From the NCBI GenBank assembly GCA_945903645.1, contig CAMDOM010000017.1, forward strand, positions 1-51,987: DNA of 51,987 nt. Direction: 5' to 3'. The translations under genes and the position numbers were made by a program. This DNA comes from Chryseobacterium gleum (GTDB lineage: Bacteria > Bacteroidota > Bacteroidia > UBA10329). Each line of letters begins with the position of its first letter. The first letter of the stretch is position 1. A model generated the notes under the pieces. That model worked only from the letters and a program-made list of their open reading frames with translations. It did no database searches and was not told the DNA's origin. Of this stretch, positions 25,621 through 35,310 are shown in pieces.

Positions 25621-25806
25621 GTGGGCGAAGATAACCGTCTTAAACACGCATTGGTTGAACGCTGCTTGGTAATTTCATCTTTGATTAAGAACTGATGAAT
25701 CAGTACGAGAATTAATTCAATGAAATAGCCAAATAGAATATTCCTACTTTCGTGAGAGATAAGTGAATTATTCGTCAGTTTTTAATCCATTACTAAAAGA
25801 ACAAAA

Positions 25807-26634
25807 ATGCTTGTACCACGATTTATTGACAACAAACTTGAGGAGGAAATCAACACTAATGGATATGTTATAATTCCAAATTTTCTCACCAAAAATGAAG
25901 TGGAGAAACTTCTAAATCTGCATAATGAGCACCATCAGGAAGCAACTATTGGCTGTTGGAACAGCATTTATGATTTACCAGTAGGGGCAGGAAAAATTAT
26001 TTCAGACCAGATTACTTCCGTTGCAAAGCCTCATTTCGCAAAATTATTTCAAGATTGGAAGTTTCCGGTAGCATTGTTCATAGTCAAGAACCCAAAACAA
26101 GGACACGAAAGTCTTGTTCACCGGGACGACACTATGCATGATGAGCAAGAAGCTCAGTATCGCCAATGTTGGGTGCCTTTGGTAGACATTACTAAAGATA
26201 ATGGCACTTTATATGTAGTACCGAAAAGTCATCAGGTTTTTACGGACGAACGTCCAATGTTTGCTAAATGGCCGTACGAGCATCTGAGACCTAGATTAGA
26301 AAAGGAGTTTGTTCCAATTTATCCTAAAGCAGGTGATTTGGTCGTGTATTTCGAGAAAACTCTTCACGGTTCCTACACTAATGAAACCAATGAATCAAGA
26401 CCAGTATTTCAAGGAGGTGTATTGCATAAAGAGGCAGAGCCTTGGTTCACACGTTTTGTGCCTGAACGGAATGAAGTGGAGAGTTATGCTGTCGATTATG
26501 ATTTCTTTTTCAATAAGGAGTTCGAAAATCCCAACTTTTCGGAGAATTATCCCCTTGTACGAAACCAGCGGTATATTCCCACTAATGTTACTGAAAAGGA
26601 TTTGGACCGGGTTTATGGTGTTCCCCGTTTTTAA
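25807..26634 (+). CDS. phytanoyl-CoA dioxygenase family (PhyH) protein
   Basis: 275 residues. Triad H105-x-D107 (HRD) and H187, with R198. The C-terminal 60 residues carry several acidic and aromatic residues not shared with its neighbours, so it is a separate subtype rather than a recent copy. The start ATG follows an A-rich stretch (AGAACAAAA), typical of Bacteroidota genes that lack a Shine-Dalgarno sequence. A hypothetical gene begins 17 bases after its stop. Confidence 0.85.
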   Translation: MLVPRFIDNKLEEEINTNGYVIIPNFLTKNEVEKLLNLHNEHHQEATIGCWNSIYDLPVGAGKIISDQITSVAKPHFAKLFQDWKFPVALFIVKNPKQGHESLVHRDDTMHDEQEAQYRQCWVPLVDITKDNGTLYVVPKSHQVFTDERPMFAKWPYEHLRPRLEKEFVPIYPKAGDLVVYFEKTLHGSYTNETNESRPVFQGGVLHKEAEPWFTRFVPERNEVESYAVDYDFFFNKEFENPNFSENYPLVRNQRYIPTNVTEKDLDRVYGVPRF

Positions 26635-26651
26635 AGTGATAAATGTAGATT

Positions 26652-27176
26652 ATGGAACATAAGATAGACTGCACTATTTCTAAACAAGAAATTTTTCATG
26701 TGGCATTGGTGCAAATGGAAATTTTAAGTGGGAAAGTAAATAATTACCCAACCGAAATATCAATAGAATTAGTCGCTCAAAAGCTGAGAGAGGAGCCTAA
26801 TTTCGAAATAAGTAGACATACGGTGAGTTCTGGAATAGAACAGTTTTCTAAGACTTTAAAAATCTTAGAGCCGCTAAAACCACAGGCGTTGGTAGTGCTA
26901 ACCGATTTGGATAATCTTGAGGTATTGCACCAATTTGCGTATCAATACAACAACACTTTTCATAATAGTCCAAACATTCTCTTTGTACAAAATCAAGGTG
27001 TTTTTACAGCTGAGATGTACCAGAATTTTCCCTCGTTTGATTTGGCATTAAAGGATTCTAATGTTGCGCTTATCGTGGATATATGTATTGCCTTGCACGA
27101 ACGAGAATTTGCGACATCGCCTATTGATTTCCAAAAGCTAGGAAATGTTTTGTGGAGAAAGAATGCCAGTGAGTGA
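26652..27176 (+). CDS. hypothetical protein
   Basis: 174 residues, not recognised. No signal peptide, membrane span or metal-binding motif is seen. The middle (about 55-135) alternates hydrophobic strands and helices (for example ALVVLTDL and ALIVDICIAL), suggesting an alpha/beta fold. It follows the PhyH gene by 17 bases and is probably in the same transcript; it ends 19 bases from the convergent FISUMP gene. Its role could be accessory to the oxygenase, but nothing shows this. Confidence 0.55.
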   Translation: MEHKIDCTISKQEIFHVALVQMEILSGKVNNYPTEISIELVAQKLREEPNFEISRHTVSSGIEQFSKTLKILEPLKPQALVVLTDLDNLEVLHQFAYQYNNTFHNSPNILFVQNQGVFTAEMYQNFPSFDLALKDSNVALIVDICIALHEREFATSPIDFQKLGNVLWRKNASE

Positions 27177-27195
27177 AGTAAGACCTGGCAATTAG

Positions 27196-27858
27196 CTATT
27201 TGAGGGTTAACCAATCATTCTCCACACAGCGGCAAGCCAACCCATTTCTTTTATCTCCAGCTTTTTTTCCTACTTCGTTGTGACTACGATTCATAAATCG
27301 GGCTATTGCTTGCAAACTATCTGCCTCTGTGCTGGTCCAAAAGGGACCGGAAAGCCCAAGCCCATTATAGATTCCGCTATCTTTTCGGTTTCCACTAGGA
27401 AGTGCCGAAAATCCACTTGCATTATCAGAGGCTACATTGGGCAATTCCCACCCGTTTGTAGCTTTTAGATGTGATGCTGCTATGGCAGGGCCACCAAACT
27501 TTGCAACTAAGGAATCCCAATCTGTTATAGTGGCTACATGCCATCCTTCTGGACAAATTCCTCGTGGGTCGGTCAAAGCATACCAGTTATACAGCCGGCC
27601 ATAAAGTGACCCAAAAGAAGAATCATTGTTGTAATACGTCCAAGCACCTGTAGTAAGCGATGCCCATTCTAGGGTGTCGGTTACATGTGGAATACTATCC
27701 CCATTTTGATAGTACTCCTCATTTAAATTGGAAGCAGCCCAACCACTAACTTCAAGATATTTAGCTGTTTTTGTTATTGGTTCAGAACACCCAACAAGCC
27801 AAATGGTGATTGAATTGAATAGAAGGAATGGTAAACGAGAACAAATTTGCAATTTCAT
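27196..27858 (-). CDS. FISUMP-domain lipoprotein
   Basis: 220 residues from the ATG at 27856-27858. The signal peptide ends in a lipobox LVGC with C24. The body has the Fibrobacter succinogenes major paralogous (FISUMP) domain signatures: YGRLYNWYAL, CPEGWHVAT, FWTSTEAD and the final GLACRCV. Such proteins are surface-exposed in Bacteroidota; their function is not defined, though a carbohydrate or adhesion role is often assumed. A well-formed promoter lies just upstream. A GTG five codons earlier is a less likely start. Confidence 0.85.
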   Translation of the reverse strand: MKLQICSRLPFLLFNSITIWLVGCSEPITKTAKYLEVSGWAASNLNEEYYQNGDSIPHVTDTLEWASLTTGAWTYYNNDSSFGSLYGRLYNWYALTDPRGICPEGWHVATITDWDSLVAKFGGPAIAASHLKATNGWELPNVASDNASGFSALPSGNRKDSGIYNGLGLSGPFWTSTEADSLQAIARFMNRSHNEVGKKAGDKRNGLACRCVENDWLTLK

Positions 27859-27902
27859 ATTTTTCAATTTCACTATTTATCCATTAACCATAGCGCATTT
27901 TA

Positions 27903-27935
27903 CAAATATATCTGTGTACATTAAATTCGCACAAA
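27903..27935 (-). promoter_or_regulatory. Bacteroidota-type promoter for FISUMP gene
   Basis: Read on the minus strand: TTTG (27932-27935), 21 bases, then TATATTTG (27903-27910), matching the -33/-7 pattern TTTG and TAnnTTTG of Bacteroidota. Transcription would begin near 27896, giving a leader of about 38 bases before the ATG at 27858. Confidence 0.65.
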
Positions 27936-27944
27936 CTCTTTGTC

Positions 27945-28397
27945 ATGCTTAATCGGATTTTATGTGCCTTGCTCATTCTTGGAGTATCCTCTTGCCAAAC
28001 AACTAAAAAAGCTGATGTTTCTGCTAGCGAAACCGGTATTTCCAAAGAGGATGTTAATAAAAAGAAATACATAATTGGTACGTGGAAGATTGTCTCTATT
28101 GAGGATTTGTTTCTGCCAGATTCTTCACTTCGAGGAATTGAAGATGAAATAATTAAGAAGATGATTTCCACCTCAAGAATTGAAATTAGAGAGGATCAAA
28201 CCTTTACGGATAATACTTTGGAGGGCGTAGATACAGGAACTTGGGAATTAGACGCAAAAAATCATCTCTACCAAAAAAGAGAAAGGGGCGATGTCGATAC
28301 GTTAAAACTCAATGACATTCAACCTGAAATTATCAAAGGGGTGGCTGGTACTGCTAGCGGAGTTACTGCAAAATTTACCATACAACGCATAAAATAG
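27945..28397 (+). CDS. lipocalin-like lipoprotein
   Basis: 150 residues. Lipoprotein signal peptide with lipobox VSSC and C17. The segment GTWKIVSIED (about 46-55), then FTDNT and TGTWELD, is the usual opening of the lipocalin-like domain of small Bacteroidota lipoproteins, with the strands that follow forming a small beta barrel. Ligand unknown. It is divergent from the FISUMP gene and their control regions overlap. Confidence 0.7.
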   Translation: MLNRILCALLILGVSSCQTTKKADVSASETGISKEDVNKKKYIIGTWKIVSIEDLFLPDSSLRGIEDEIIKKMISTSRIEIREDQTFTDNTLEGVDTGTWELDAKNHLYQKRERGDVDTLKLNDIQPEIIKGVAGTASGVTAKFTIQRIK

Positions 28398-28552
28398 TCT
28401 TCGAATTGTATGGCAAAAGGAAATAGCTTTTGAACGATAAGTAGGTCTAAGTTTCGTGGGTGTCTTCTACAATTTTTACGCTTTTTTCAAGAGGTAAGCT
28501 GATTTCAGTTACATACTTTTGAGCCTAGTCGAACCATCGATTGTTTTAGCCT

Positions 28553-29578
28553 GTGTGGCGTTTTTATTATACTGTTTTCTCGTTGATAGTAGCCTTGATT
28601 TTGGCAGAAGGTGTATTGCGTTTATTGGGCTACCTACCATACAAAGAATCAGAACCAAGCAATAAAATTACGAGTATTCCTGGGCCTTTATTTTGCTCAG
28701 ATAGCATTTTGGGTTATCGCAATTGTTCAGGGAAATTTCAGGTTACTTTGAATGGCGACCTAACCTATTCATGGACCATTGACAGTGCTGATGGATGGCG
28801 AACCGTGCCAGATAAGATGGTGTTTGCAAGAACAAATGTGCCGGAAATTCACATTCACGGATGCTCCTTTTTTGCAGGAATGGGAGTGAATGATAATGAA
28901 GTTCTTTCCGCGTATTTGCAAAAATACGTTGGAAATGATATCCGAATAGTGAACAAAAGTATTCCTGGTCATGGTATGACTACTCAACTTCGGCAATTAC
29001 TGCAAGCGGTTGAAAATGACAGAAAACCTGCGGTGGCAGTTTTTTCGATTGCTTCGTTTCATTTGCCTCGAAATTCCGGAGAGCCAGAGTATCTCAATAA
29101 TTTTCAGGTTATTAAAGACAGACCTATGCAATTCCTTTGTTCTAAAAGAGGAAAAGACGGAAAGATTCAATTCTATGTAAAAAAGGTAGCTCCAGACCTT
29201 CTTTTTGGCGCTCGACATTTAGCCACTGCGCATCTACTAGACGATGTGTTCGATTATTATAGTGCATCAAAAGCCGAGCAATTGCAATTGCAGTTATCGC
29301 TCATGGATAGCGCATATAATTTGGCAGTCCGAAATGGTGCGATTCCATTGTTTGTACTCATTACCAATGATGAACATTCTGCTCCAATTGTTGCACATGG
29401 GGCAACCAAAGGGTACGAGATAGTTCAATCCATGGTTGACTGCAATGACACAGCTTTTAATTTGATGCCACATGACGGGCATCCCAACGCAAAAGCACAC
29501 AAGGCATATGCTTACGAGATATTGAAAGAGCTTAAGCAATCAGGGCAATTTCTTGGGCTTGACACACTTGGCCAATGA
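28553..29578 (+). CDS. SGNH-hydrolase-like membrane-anchored protein
   Basis: 341 residues. It starts with a GTG at 28553; an in-frame TAG at 28547 rules out any upstream start and no nearby ATG would keep the anchor. A -7-like box TACTTTTG (28514-28521) lies at a fitting distance. Membrane anchor at about 5-26, block I HGCSFF with S105, and block V HDGHPN near 310. This is the third SGNH-type protein. Its TGA overlaps the ATG of the polytopic membrane protein at 29575, suggesting the two form a complex acting on an exported substrate. Confidence 0.7.
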   Translation: MWRFYYTVFSLIVALILAEGVLRLLGYLPYKESEPSNKITSIPGPLFCSDSILGYRNCSGKFQVTLNGDLTYSWTIDSADGWRTVPDKMVFARTNVPEIHIHGCSFFAGMGVNDNEVLSAYLQKYVGNDIRIVNKSIPGHGMTTQLRQLLQAVENDRKPAVAVFSIASFHLPRNSGEPEYLNNFQVIKDRPMQFLCSKRGKDGKIQFYVKKVAPDLLFGARHLATAHLLDDVFDYYSASKAEQLQLQLSLMDSAYNLAVRNGAIPLFVLITNDEHSAPIVAHGATKGYEIVQSMVDCNDTAFNLMPHDGHPNAKAHKAYAYEILKELKQSGQFLGLDTLGQ

Positions 29579-31296
29579 AATTATTATCTCGAGAAAGCAG
29601 CAAATCAATTCTGGTAGCTTTTAGTGTTTCCTTGGGTGTAATATTGGTTGTTGCCAGTGCGTTTGGCATGTATTACGAGGAATACCAAGCACTTTTTAAT
29701 GCGATGCTTAGCGGAAAGCTAAGCCCAGGGGTTCCTTTCGATTCGTGGTATTTCATGGCATATATCGGAATTTCCAAAATATACTCTTGGTTGTATCAAT
29801 TAAATTTTCAAATCGAATGGATTGGTTGGATTTCCGTAGTGTTTATTCTAATCTCGGGAATGTTACTCAACAAACTATTTATTCGGAGTATCATTTTAGA
29901 AAAAGGCAATTTGTTTGGTTTAATTAGTCTTGTTTCGTTTAGTTTCATCATTTTGTCTGATCACGTTCTAAATTTTCATTTCGCTCGAGTATCATATTTA
30001 TTGTGTGCGTCATCCATGCTTTGCATGATTATTATTTTTTCAAGCATTAACTCAATCAAAGAAAGAAAGACGCTTTTTTTTGGACTGCTATTACTATTTG
30101 TTTTAGGGACCTTAACCAGATCAGAACCATCCATAGCTACTGCATTGTTACTTACCTGCTTCGCTGTAGTATGGCACGGTAAAATTTCTCAAGGGTTGCT
30201 TTCAGCACTTCCAGCATTAAGCATTAGCCTAATAGTAGTAATAGGAATATTGATAGATATTCATTACACAGACGATTTTCACAAACTGGTAGAGCCTGAT
30301 ATTGAAATGCAGCTTACAGTTAGGGGAAACGTAGTTCCTTTATCAAATATGACTAATGCTATGGATAGCTTGAGGTATGAAGGGGCATTGCGAATGATTT
30401 GGGGAGACCCTGAAATTATTACTGTTGAATTTATGAGAAGTTTGATTGACAAGGCACCTTATAGCTCCTGGGACTCTAGTCAATGGCAAAGAACATTGTT
30501 GATTTTGGAGGAGTTTGTTTCAAAGCATTTTGTAGCAATCTTATTTAATACGATTTTACTACTTCTTATAGTAGTTTTTCAAGCTATAATGGGGCGCTCA
30601 TTAAACGCTCTTCTTACGTTGTTGTATCTAATAGGGTTTTTTATTGCAATTGCAGGGCAGACCTATTTGGTAAAAATGACTCCGTGGTCTTTAAGTCCAT
30701 ATTTAAGCGTATTTACTGCAGGAAATCTTCTTCTAGGATTTCGAGAATTTCGAAAAGGACTATGGATTAGCGCGCTACAATTTGGATTGTCGGCATATGT
30801 TTTTGTGTATGCTTGGATGATATGGAACTCCAGCGAATATTTAAAAAGTAAACACGTCTATCAAAAAGAAGTATATGTTCAGGCGGAAAATATTGCTAAA
30901 GGACAAACATTGCTAATAACTCCTTCATCGTTTCAGCCATTTCTCTCAGCCACTAGACCGTTAGTGCCATTCGATTTTAGCTCATTCAAAGAGGTTTATT
31001 TTTATGAATCTCAGCTAGCATCTATACTTCCAGGCTACCGAGATTACTTAGAACAGGAATGTTTATGCGATGTGACGAACTTCTCAAATTTCTACCGATT
31101 CCTTTTAGACAAGCAATATCCAAATAAAGTTTTTGTTATGTCTACTGCCGACAGGGTAGACCTAATTACTCGTTATCTCAAGGGAATTCATCAATTTGAG
31201 GTTGTTCATGAGGAGGTCTGCCCATTGGCCAAGAAAACATTTAAACTACCCAATTATCAGCAGCAAGTAATGCTCTACCAATTGAAAACAGAATAG
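29575..31296 (+). CDS. polytopic membrane protein, paralogue of 43398 gene
   Basis: 573 residues with about eleven hydrophobic spans in the first 430 residues and a soluble C-terminal region of about 140. Not assigned to a family with confidence; the layout recalls GT-C-type membrane glycosyltransferases but no clear catalytic acidic loop motif was found. It shares an alignable middle region with the protein at 43398-45080 (here DPEIITVEF, there DEPIVNVEK, each between a soluble loop and a run of spans). It is translationally coupled to the SGNH gene before it. Confidence 0.6.
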   Translation: MKLLSRESSKSILVAFSVSLGVILVVASAFGMYYEEYQALFNAMLSGKLSPGVPFDSWYFMAYIGISKIYSWLYQLNFQIEWIGWISVVFILISGMLLNKLFIRSIILEKGNLFGLISLVSFSFIILSDHVLNFHFARVSYLLCASSMLCMIIIFSSINSIKERKTLFFGLLLLFVLGTLTRSEPSIATALLLTCFAVVWHGKISQGLLSALPALSISLIVVIGILIDIHYTDDFHKLVEPDIEMQLTVRGNVVPLSNMTNAMDSLRYEGALRMIWGDPEIITVEFMRSLIDKAPYSSWDSSQWQRTLLILEEFVSKHFVAILFNTILLLLIVVFQAIMGRSLNALLTLLYLIGFFIAIAGQTYLVKMTPWSLSPYLSVFTAGNLLLGFREFRKGLWISALQFGLSAYVFVYAWMIWNSSEYLKSKHVYQKEVYVQAENIAKGQTLLITPSSFQPFLSATRPLVPFDFSSFKEVYFYESQLASILPGYRDYLEQECLCDVTNFSNFYRFLLDKQYPNKVFVMSTADRVDLITRYLKGIHQFEVVHEEVCPLAKKTFKLPNYQQQVMLYQLKTE

Positions 31297-31324
31297 ACAA
31301 GTCAACTATTAACGGAGGATGTAG

Positions 31325-32587
31325 TTATGCCCTTATTATGGGGATACTTTGAAAATTTCCAGGAATTACAGATGAAGTCAACTCAGGCGGCAAATTGAGC
31401 CATTGTTCTAGGATAGAAGAAAAAACGGCACCAAATTCAAACTGCTTTTCGAGATTTTCATTTGTAGGCCCACTAAGATGAAAAGTGGGATTTACTCCTG
31501 TAACCCCACCTGTCAGATAATTACCCAATAGAATTATTGGTTGGCAAGAGCCATGATCTGAGCCAAAACTAGCGTTAGAGGCAATCCGTCTTCCAAACTC
31601 AGAAAATACCACACACATGACCTCCTTGTCTTTTTTTATTCTAATTAAGTCATCCCAAAATCCAGATAGTGCGCAAGAAAGATTGCTTAAAAGGTTAGCA
31701 TGAATACCTTTTGATGTATCAGAAGAGTCCACTTGATTCTGATGAGTATCGAATCCGCTCAATTCTACGTGATAAGCTACAGAGTTCATTCCTGAAGCAA
31801 TCATTTTTACTACAGCCTTAAGTTGATCAGCTAGTGGATTAGTGGAGTCATTACCATATAAAGTTGAATGGTTGATACTCATACGCATGGCGCGGTCTAA
31901 ACTTGGAGAATAAGCTTTTGATTGCTCCATGATTGAAGTTATGTGATCTAATTTAGCTTTGGATTTATCAAGATTATACTCAGAATGGTCCGGAGCCTTG
32001 TTGAACGTATGTGAACCAGTTTTTGGGTCAAACACAACTCCAAAGTCTTTTGTATCTCCTTGAAAAAGAGCGGTGGACTGGCCTCCAATTTTTATTGATA
32101 GCGGCATCGGTGAATCACCATCATGAAATTGGCGATTGTGCAAATAAGCGGTGGTTTGAAAATATCTTGCCATCCATCCAGAATCTATGTTCTTACTTTG
32201 ATTTGACCCAGTTAGATAGATATCTGTAGATTTAAAGTGTGAATAGCTTTGATTAGTATAGCCCACCTGTTGTATAAACTGAAGTAATCCGCTTTCGTAC
32301 AGGTCTCTTAAACCTGACAAAGCGGGATGTAGCACAGTTTGTGAAGCTCCTTTCAAAGTAAGAGTTTTTTTCTCTTTGATAAGTAGATTACCCCTAACCT
32401 TAGCTAGTTCTGGATAGGCATCTACGGGAATTAGTGTATTAAGACCATCATTTCCGCCAGCTAATTGAACGAACACGATAACTCTGTCCTTCAATTTTGT
32501 TGTGCTCAAACAGCTTCCTAGTCCCCCCGAAATAAATGGGTACAACGACAATAAAGCAGTCCTTTTTAGAAAATCTTTTCTATTCAT
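31325..32587 (-). CDS. DUF1501 domain protein
   Basis: 420 residues from the ATG at 32585-32587, which gives the expected N-terminus MNRKDFLKRT followed by a hydrophobic export signal; C26 in GLGSC could be a lipoprotein site. The segment VQLAGGNDGLNT (about 44-55) and, near 285, FDTHQNQ and VFSEFGRR define DUF1501, a sulphatase/alkaline-phosphatase-like family. Its constant partner DUF1800 is encoded 5 bases upstream. The pair is exported; its substrate is not known. Confidence 0.9.
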   Translation of the reverse strand: MNRKDFLKRTALLSLYPFISGGLGSCLSTTKLKDRVIVFVQLAGGNDGLNTLIPVDAYPELAKVRGNLLIKEKKTLTLKGASQTVLHPALSGLRDLYESGLLQFIQQVGYTNQSYSHFKSTDIYLTGSNQSKNIDSGWMARYFQTTAYLHNRQFHDGDSPMPLSIKIGGQSTALFQGDTKDFGVVFDPKTGSHTFNKAPDHSEYNLDKSKAKLDHITSIMEQSKAYSPSLDRAMRMSINHSTLYGNDSTNPLADQLKAVVKMIASGMNSVAYHVELSGFDTHQNQVDSSDTSKGIHANLLSNLSCALSGFWDDLIRIKKDKEVMCVVFSEFGRRIASNASFGSDHGSCQPIILLGNYLTGGVTGVNPTFHLSGPTNENLEKQFEFGAVFSSILEQWLNLPPELTSSVIPGNFQSIPIIRA

Positions 32588-32592
32588 AACTA

Positions 32593-34170
32593 CTAAATCA
32601 TTTGGTATTGAGGGCTTTGAATAATTGCTGAAATTACTTGGGTCATTCGATACTCCCAAGATTCAGTAGGAGATGAATCCACTTTATTACCGTGCGTGTT
32701 TTGCCAAAGAGAAGCCCAATCAGGTTCTTTTCCCACCATACCGTTTAACACGTGTAGTAAATGAGTAAAATACTCCGGACTTGGTTGTCGAGAAAGCAAA
32801 ATCTTAACAAGGTTTTCTAACAGATCTGTTGCATCCTGAGGATTTGGTAGTTGTTCAATGATTTTTAACAAATCCATTTTTAGAAAGGTACCATTACACA
32901 GTAGCCCCTCCTCGGAAGTTAAACTTTTGGCAAATTCCCATCGCGCTCCCAAAGTCGAAGCGTTTATCCACAGCTTATTTAAATTCGGGTTTTGATAAAA
33001 GGCCTTCCATCCAGCTACAGAAGGGGGCTCTCCTGGGCACATGCCTAGTTGCTGAAGAGTGTCGCTTATCTTAATCCAACACAAATGACAGTCTGTATCA
33101 TTTTCAGGCAAAGAAGATTTCAAATGTTTAAGAACACCGCAACAGTACTCTACAGGCGTTTTAATCAATCCACCTTGAAATCCGGGGTCAAAAAAGTGTG
33201 CACTCGATAAAAGCGTATACAAAATTGGTTTTATCTCATAATCATAGGCAATAATCAGTTTAGCAAGTTCAGCTATGTACGTGCTTTTCACAATTTCATC
33301 GATTTCATCATTCACAAAAAACCGATATAGTTTTTCTGCTAAATAGTGTGCAACTTCTTCTTTATTAAAGAGCATTTCAATTAATTCATCCAGTTCCCCT
33401 GCACCTTGCTTACCGCTTTTCCCCAGAATTATTTGGTTGCCAAAGAAATTTGAAAACACCTTATTTTCGTTGTCATGAGCATCAGAATCGAAGTAAACAT
33501 CTATGGTGTTTTTGTCATCTCTCCAGCCAGTAAGTATTCTGGCGGCTTCCTTAACATCCTGTTCGGAATAATTTGGGATGTGTTTTTGTCCGAGCGTAAA
33601 AAGTTCAAGTAGTTCTCGCCCATAATTTTCGTTGGGAGCTGATGCGTGGTTTGTGTTTCCGTTTAAGTAAACGAGCATAGCAACATTCTTGCTTCCCTCG
33701 CGAATTATTTCTTTGGCATTTCCTAACGCGTTTTTTCGAATAAAGTGGGCATAGCGAAAGCTATATCGCGCATCTCCAACCATTTCAATTGAGGTTGGAA
33801 AATAGTTGTTCCAAAACAAGGTCATTTTCTCACTTACAGAAACATCTCTGTTCATAATTCTTCCTGTCCACCAAGCCTTTAAATAAAGCCCTCTGCGAGA
33901 ATCTATAAATGAATTGCCAAAAGGGGCATTTACCCATTGACTGTTTCGTGGAACGTCAGGATCTTCCAGATCAGGGTCAGTTTGGACTATCATGTCTGGA
34001 AGCGGAGAATCTTGCAAAAGGAGCGATAAACATTCATCTAATGTTTTTGCTCTAAACAGTTCAAAGTCCTTAGCGTCAACAAACAACAATGTTCTGCGCA
34101 GCAGGTGTAAGAGCTGTGATTCAGATAATTGCTCAACTGGCAAAAGGTAAAGGAGCGAATCTGCTTTCAA
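32593..34170 (-). CDS. DUF1800 domain protein
   Basis: 525 residues. Family signatures: HLLRRTLL near 22-29, EKMTLFWNN near 115, and NENYGRELLELFTLG near 180. The only start in frame is a TTG at 34168-34170, with no ATG nearby, so the annotated N-terminus is uncertain by a few residues. DUF1800 and DUF1501 are found side by side across bacteria and are thought to act together outside the cytoplasm. Whether the pair belongs to the glycan system or was simply inserted here cannot be told from sequence. Confidence 0.85.
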   Translation of the reverse strand: MKADSLLYLLPVEQLSESQLLHLLRRTLLFVDAKDFELFRAKTLDECLSLLLQDSPLPDMIVQTDPDLEDPDVPRNSQWVNAPFGNSFIDSRRGLYLKAWWTGRIMNRDVSVSEKMTLFWNNYFPTSIEMVGDARYSFRYAHFIRKNALGNAKEIIREGSKNVAMLVYLNGNTNHASAPNENYGRELLELFTLGQKHIPNYSEQDVKEAARILTGWRDDKNTIDVYFDSDAHDNENKVFSNFFGNQIILGKSGKQGAGELDELIEMLFNKEEVAHYLAEKLYRFFVNDEIDEIVKSTYIAELAKLIIAYDYEIKPILYTLLSSAHFFDPGFQGGLIKTPVEYCCGVLKHLKSSLPENDTDCHLCWIKISDTLQQLGMCPGEPPSVAGWKAFYQNPNLNKLWINASTLGARWEFAKSLTSEEGLLCNGTFLKMDLLKIIEQLPNPQDATDLLENLVKILLSRQPSPEYFTHLLHVLNGMVGKEPDWASLWQNTHGNKVDSSPTESWEYRMTQVISAIIQSPQYQMI

Positions 34171-34221
34171 GTTTTCGAGGTCCTTTATGATTAAGAGGCA
34201 CCAATATATGCTAAAATTAGC

Positions 34222-35118
34222 TTAAGACCAATAGAACAAGTCCTTTCTATCGTGCGAAAAATTCAAAAATCCTCCGAGGGTAATCCTAGGCACTGCCCCA
34301 ATAATATCCTCAACCCTGTGCCAAATGGGTCCTCCGTGAAACACAAGAATGTCGCCCACTTCGGGCCGCACCGTGGCTTTATGCATATCTGAAATGTAGA
34401 TGCGATTGCCATCGCGATTTATAACATATTCATTGTTTTCTGGATGGTCCTTGCGCTGCACGTCCTTCCACAGCATATCATATAGCGTCAATTCACCTCC
34501 TTGATCAGCATTTTGAAGCACAATAAAGTAGCTAAGCTGATTGTCCATATCCACGTCACCTTCTAGCATCGAATAGAAAAACTGAGACTGCTGTTGAAAC
34601 AAATTTCCACAGTGAATAAACAGCCCCCCTAAATTGGGCATCATAAAACGAAACGTGCCTGGAACAACAGGAGCATGTTTCACATCATTCTTTGGCACTG
34701 AAACACTGAAATCTGCCCCAACAGTACGCAGAAAATTATCAAGTCGCTCAAAAACTTCTCCTACCGAACTGCCTTTGGCCCTGAGCTGATCTAGAAACCC
34801 CAGTTTTTCATAATAATTATCTAACGAAGCGTGCTTATCGTTAATTGTTGCAAACGGACGGGGAAAATTTTTACCAAACGGAGTTTTCATCCACAATTCC
34901 TCGGGCAACCCATCCAATTGCTGCAACACATCACTCACCTCTTGAGGCGAAAAAAGCCCACGCGCCACAAAGCCATCTATAGCCCCCGATAGCACATCAG
35001 CAATCAAATGAGGGTGCTGTTCAGACTCGCCCGATTCCACCAATCTGAATGTACAGAAAGGCGTTTCAGCGGTGTTTTCATGTTCAAATTTTAGGCGGTG
35101 TAGAGATTCTGTGCGCAT
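34222..35118 (-). CDS. Fe(II)/2OG oxygenase-like protein with HxG motif
   Basis: 298 residues. The C-terminal half follows the double-stranded beta-helix order of 2-oxoglutarate oxygenases: FIHCGN (167-172) where HxD is expected, then GGELTLYD (207-214), then WHRVED with H267 and R278 eleven residues on. The iron-binding Asp is therefore replaced by G171. In known Fe/2OG halogenases (SyrB2, WelO5, BesD) the same Asp is Ala or Gly so that halide can bind. The beta-hydroxylase family also has HxG, so halogenation is a hypothesis. N-terminal 140 residues are unassigned. It is divergent from the PhyH array. Confidence 0.65.
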   Translation of the reverse strand: MRTESLHRLKFEHENTAETPFCTFRLVESGESEQHPHLIADVLSGAIDGFVARGLFSPQEVSDVLQQLDGLPEELWMKTPFGKNFPRPFATINDKHASLDNYYEKLGFLDQLRAKGSSVGEVFERLDNFLRTVGADFSVSVPKNDVKHAPVVPGTFRFMMPNLGGLFIHCGNLFQQQSQFFYSMLEGDVDMDNQLSYFIVLQNADQGGELTLYDMLWKDVQRKDHPENNEYVINRDGNRIYISDMHKATVRPEVGDILVFHGGPIWHRVEDIIGAVPRITLGGFLNFSHDRKDLFYWS

Positions 35119-35310
35119 TCAACAAACATACAATTATTGCAGATTTATTTCCATTTGCCCTGTAAAGACAATCGTTCAGAAAGCAGATAATTGGGGTTTA
35201 ATTATTCAATGGCGCAAGCACGTCCATTTACCGAAAAACAGCTGCTTTCTTACCACATCCCATTTAACTTCAATTCAATATTATCACGGTATTCTCATTT
35301 TATTCTAATG

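Noticed and set aside
35072..35308. 78-codon plus-strand frame in the divergent region
   Set aside because: It begins inside the oxygenase gene on the opposite strand and shows no protein-like conservation pattern or motif.
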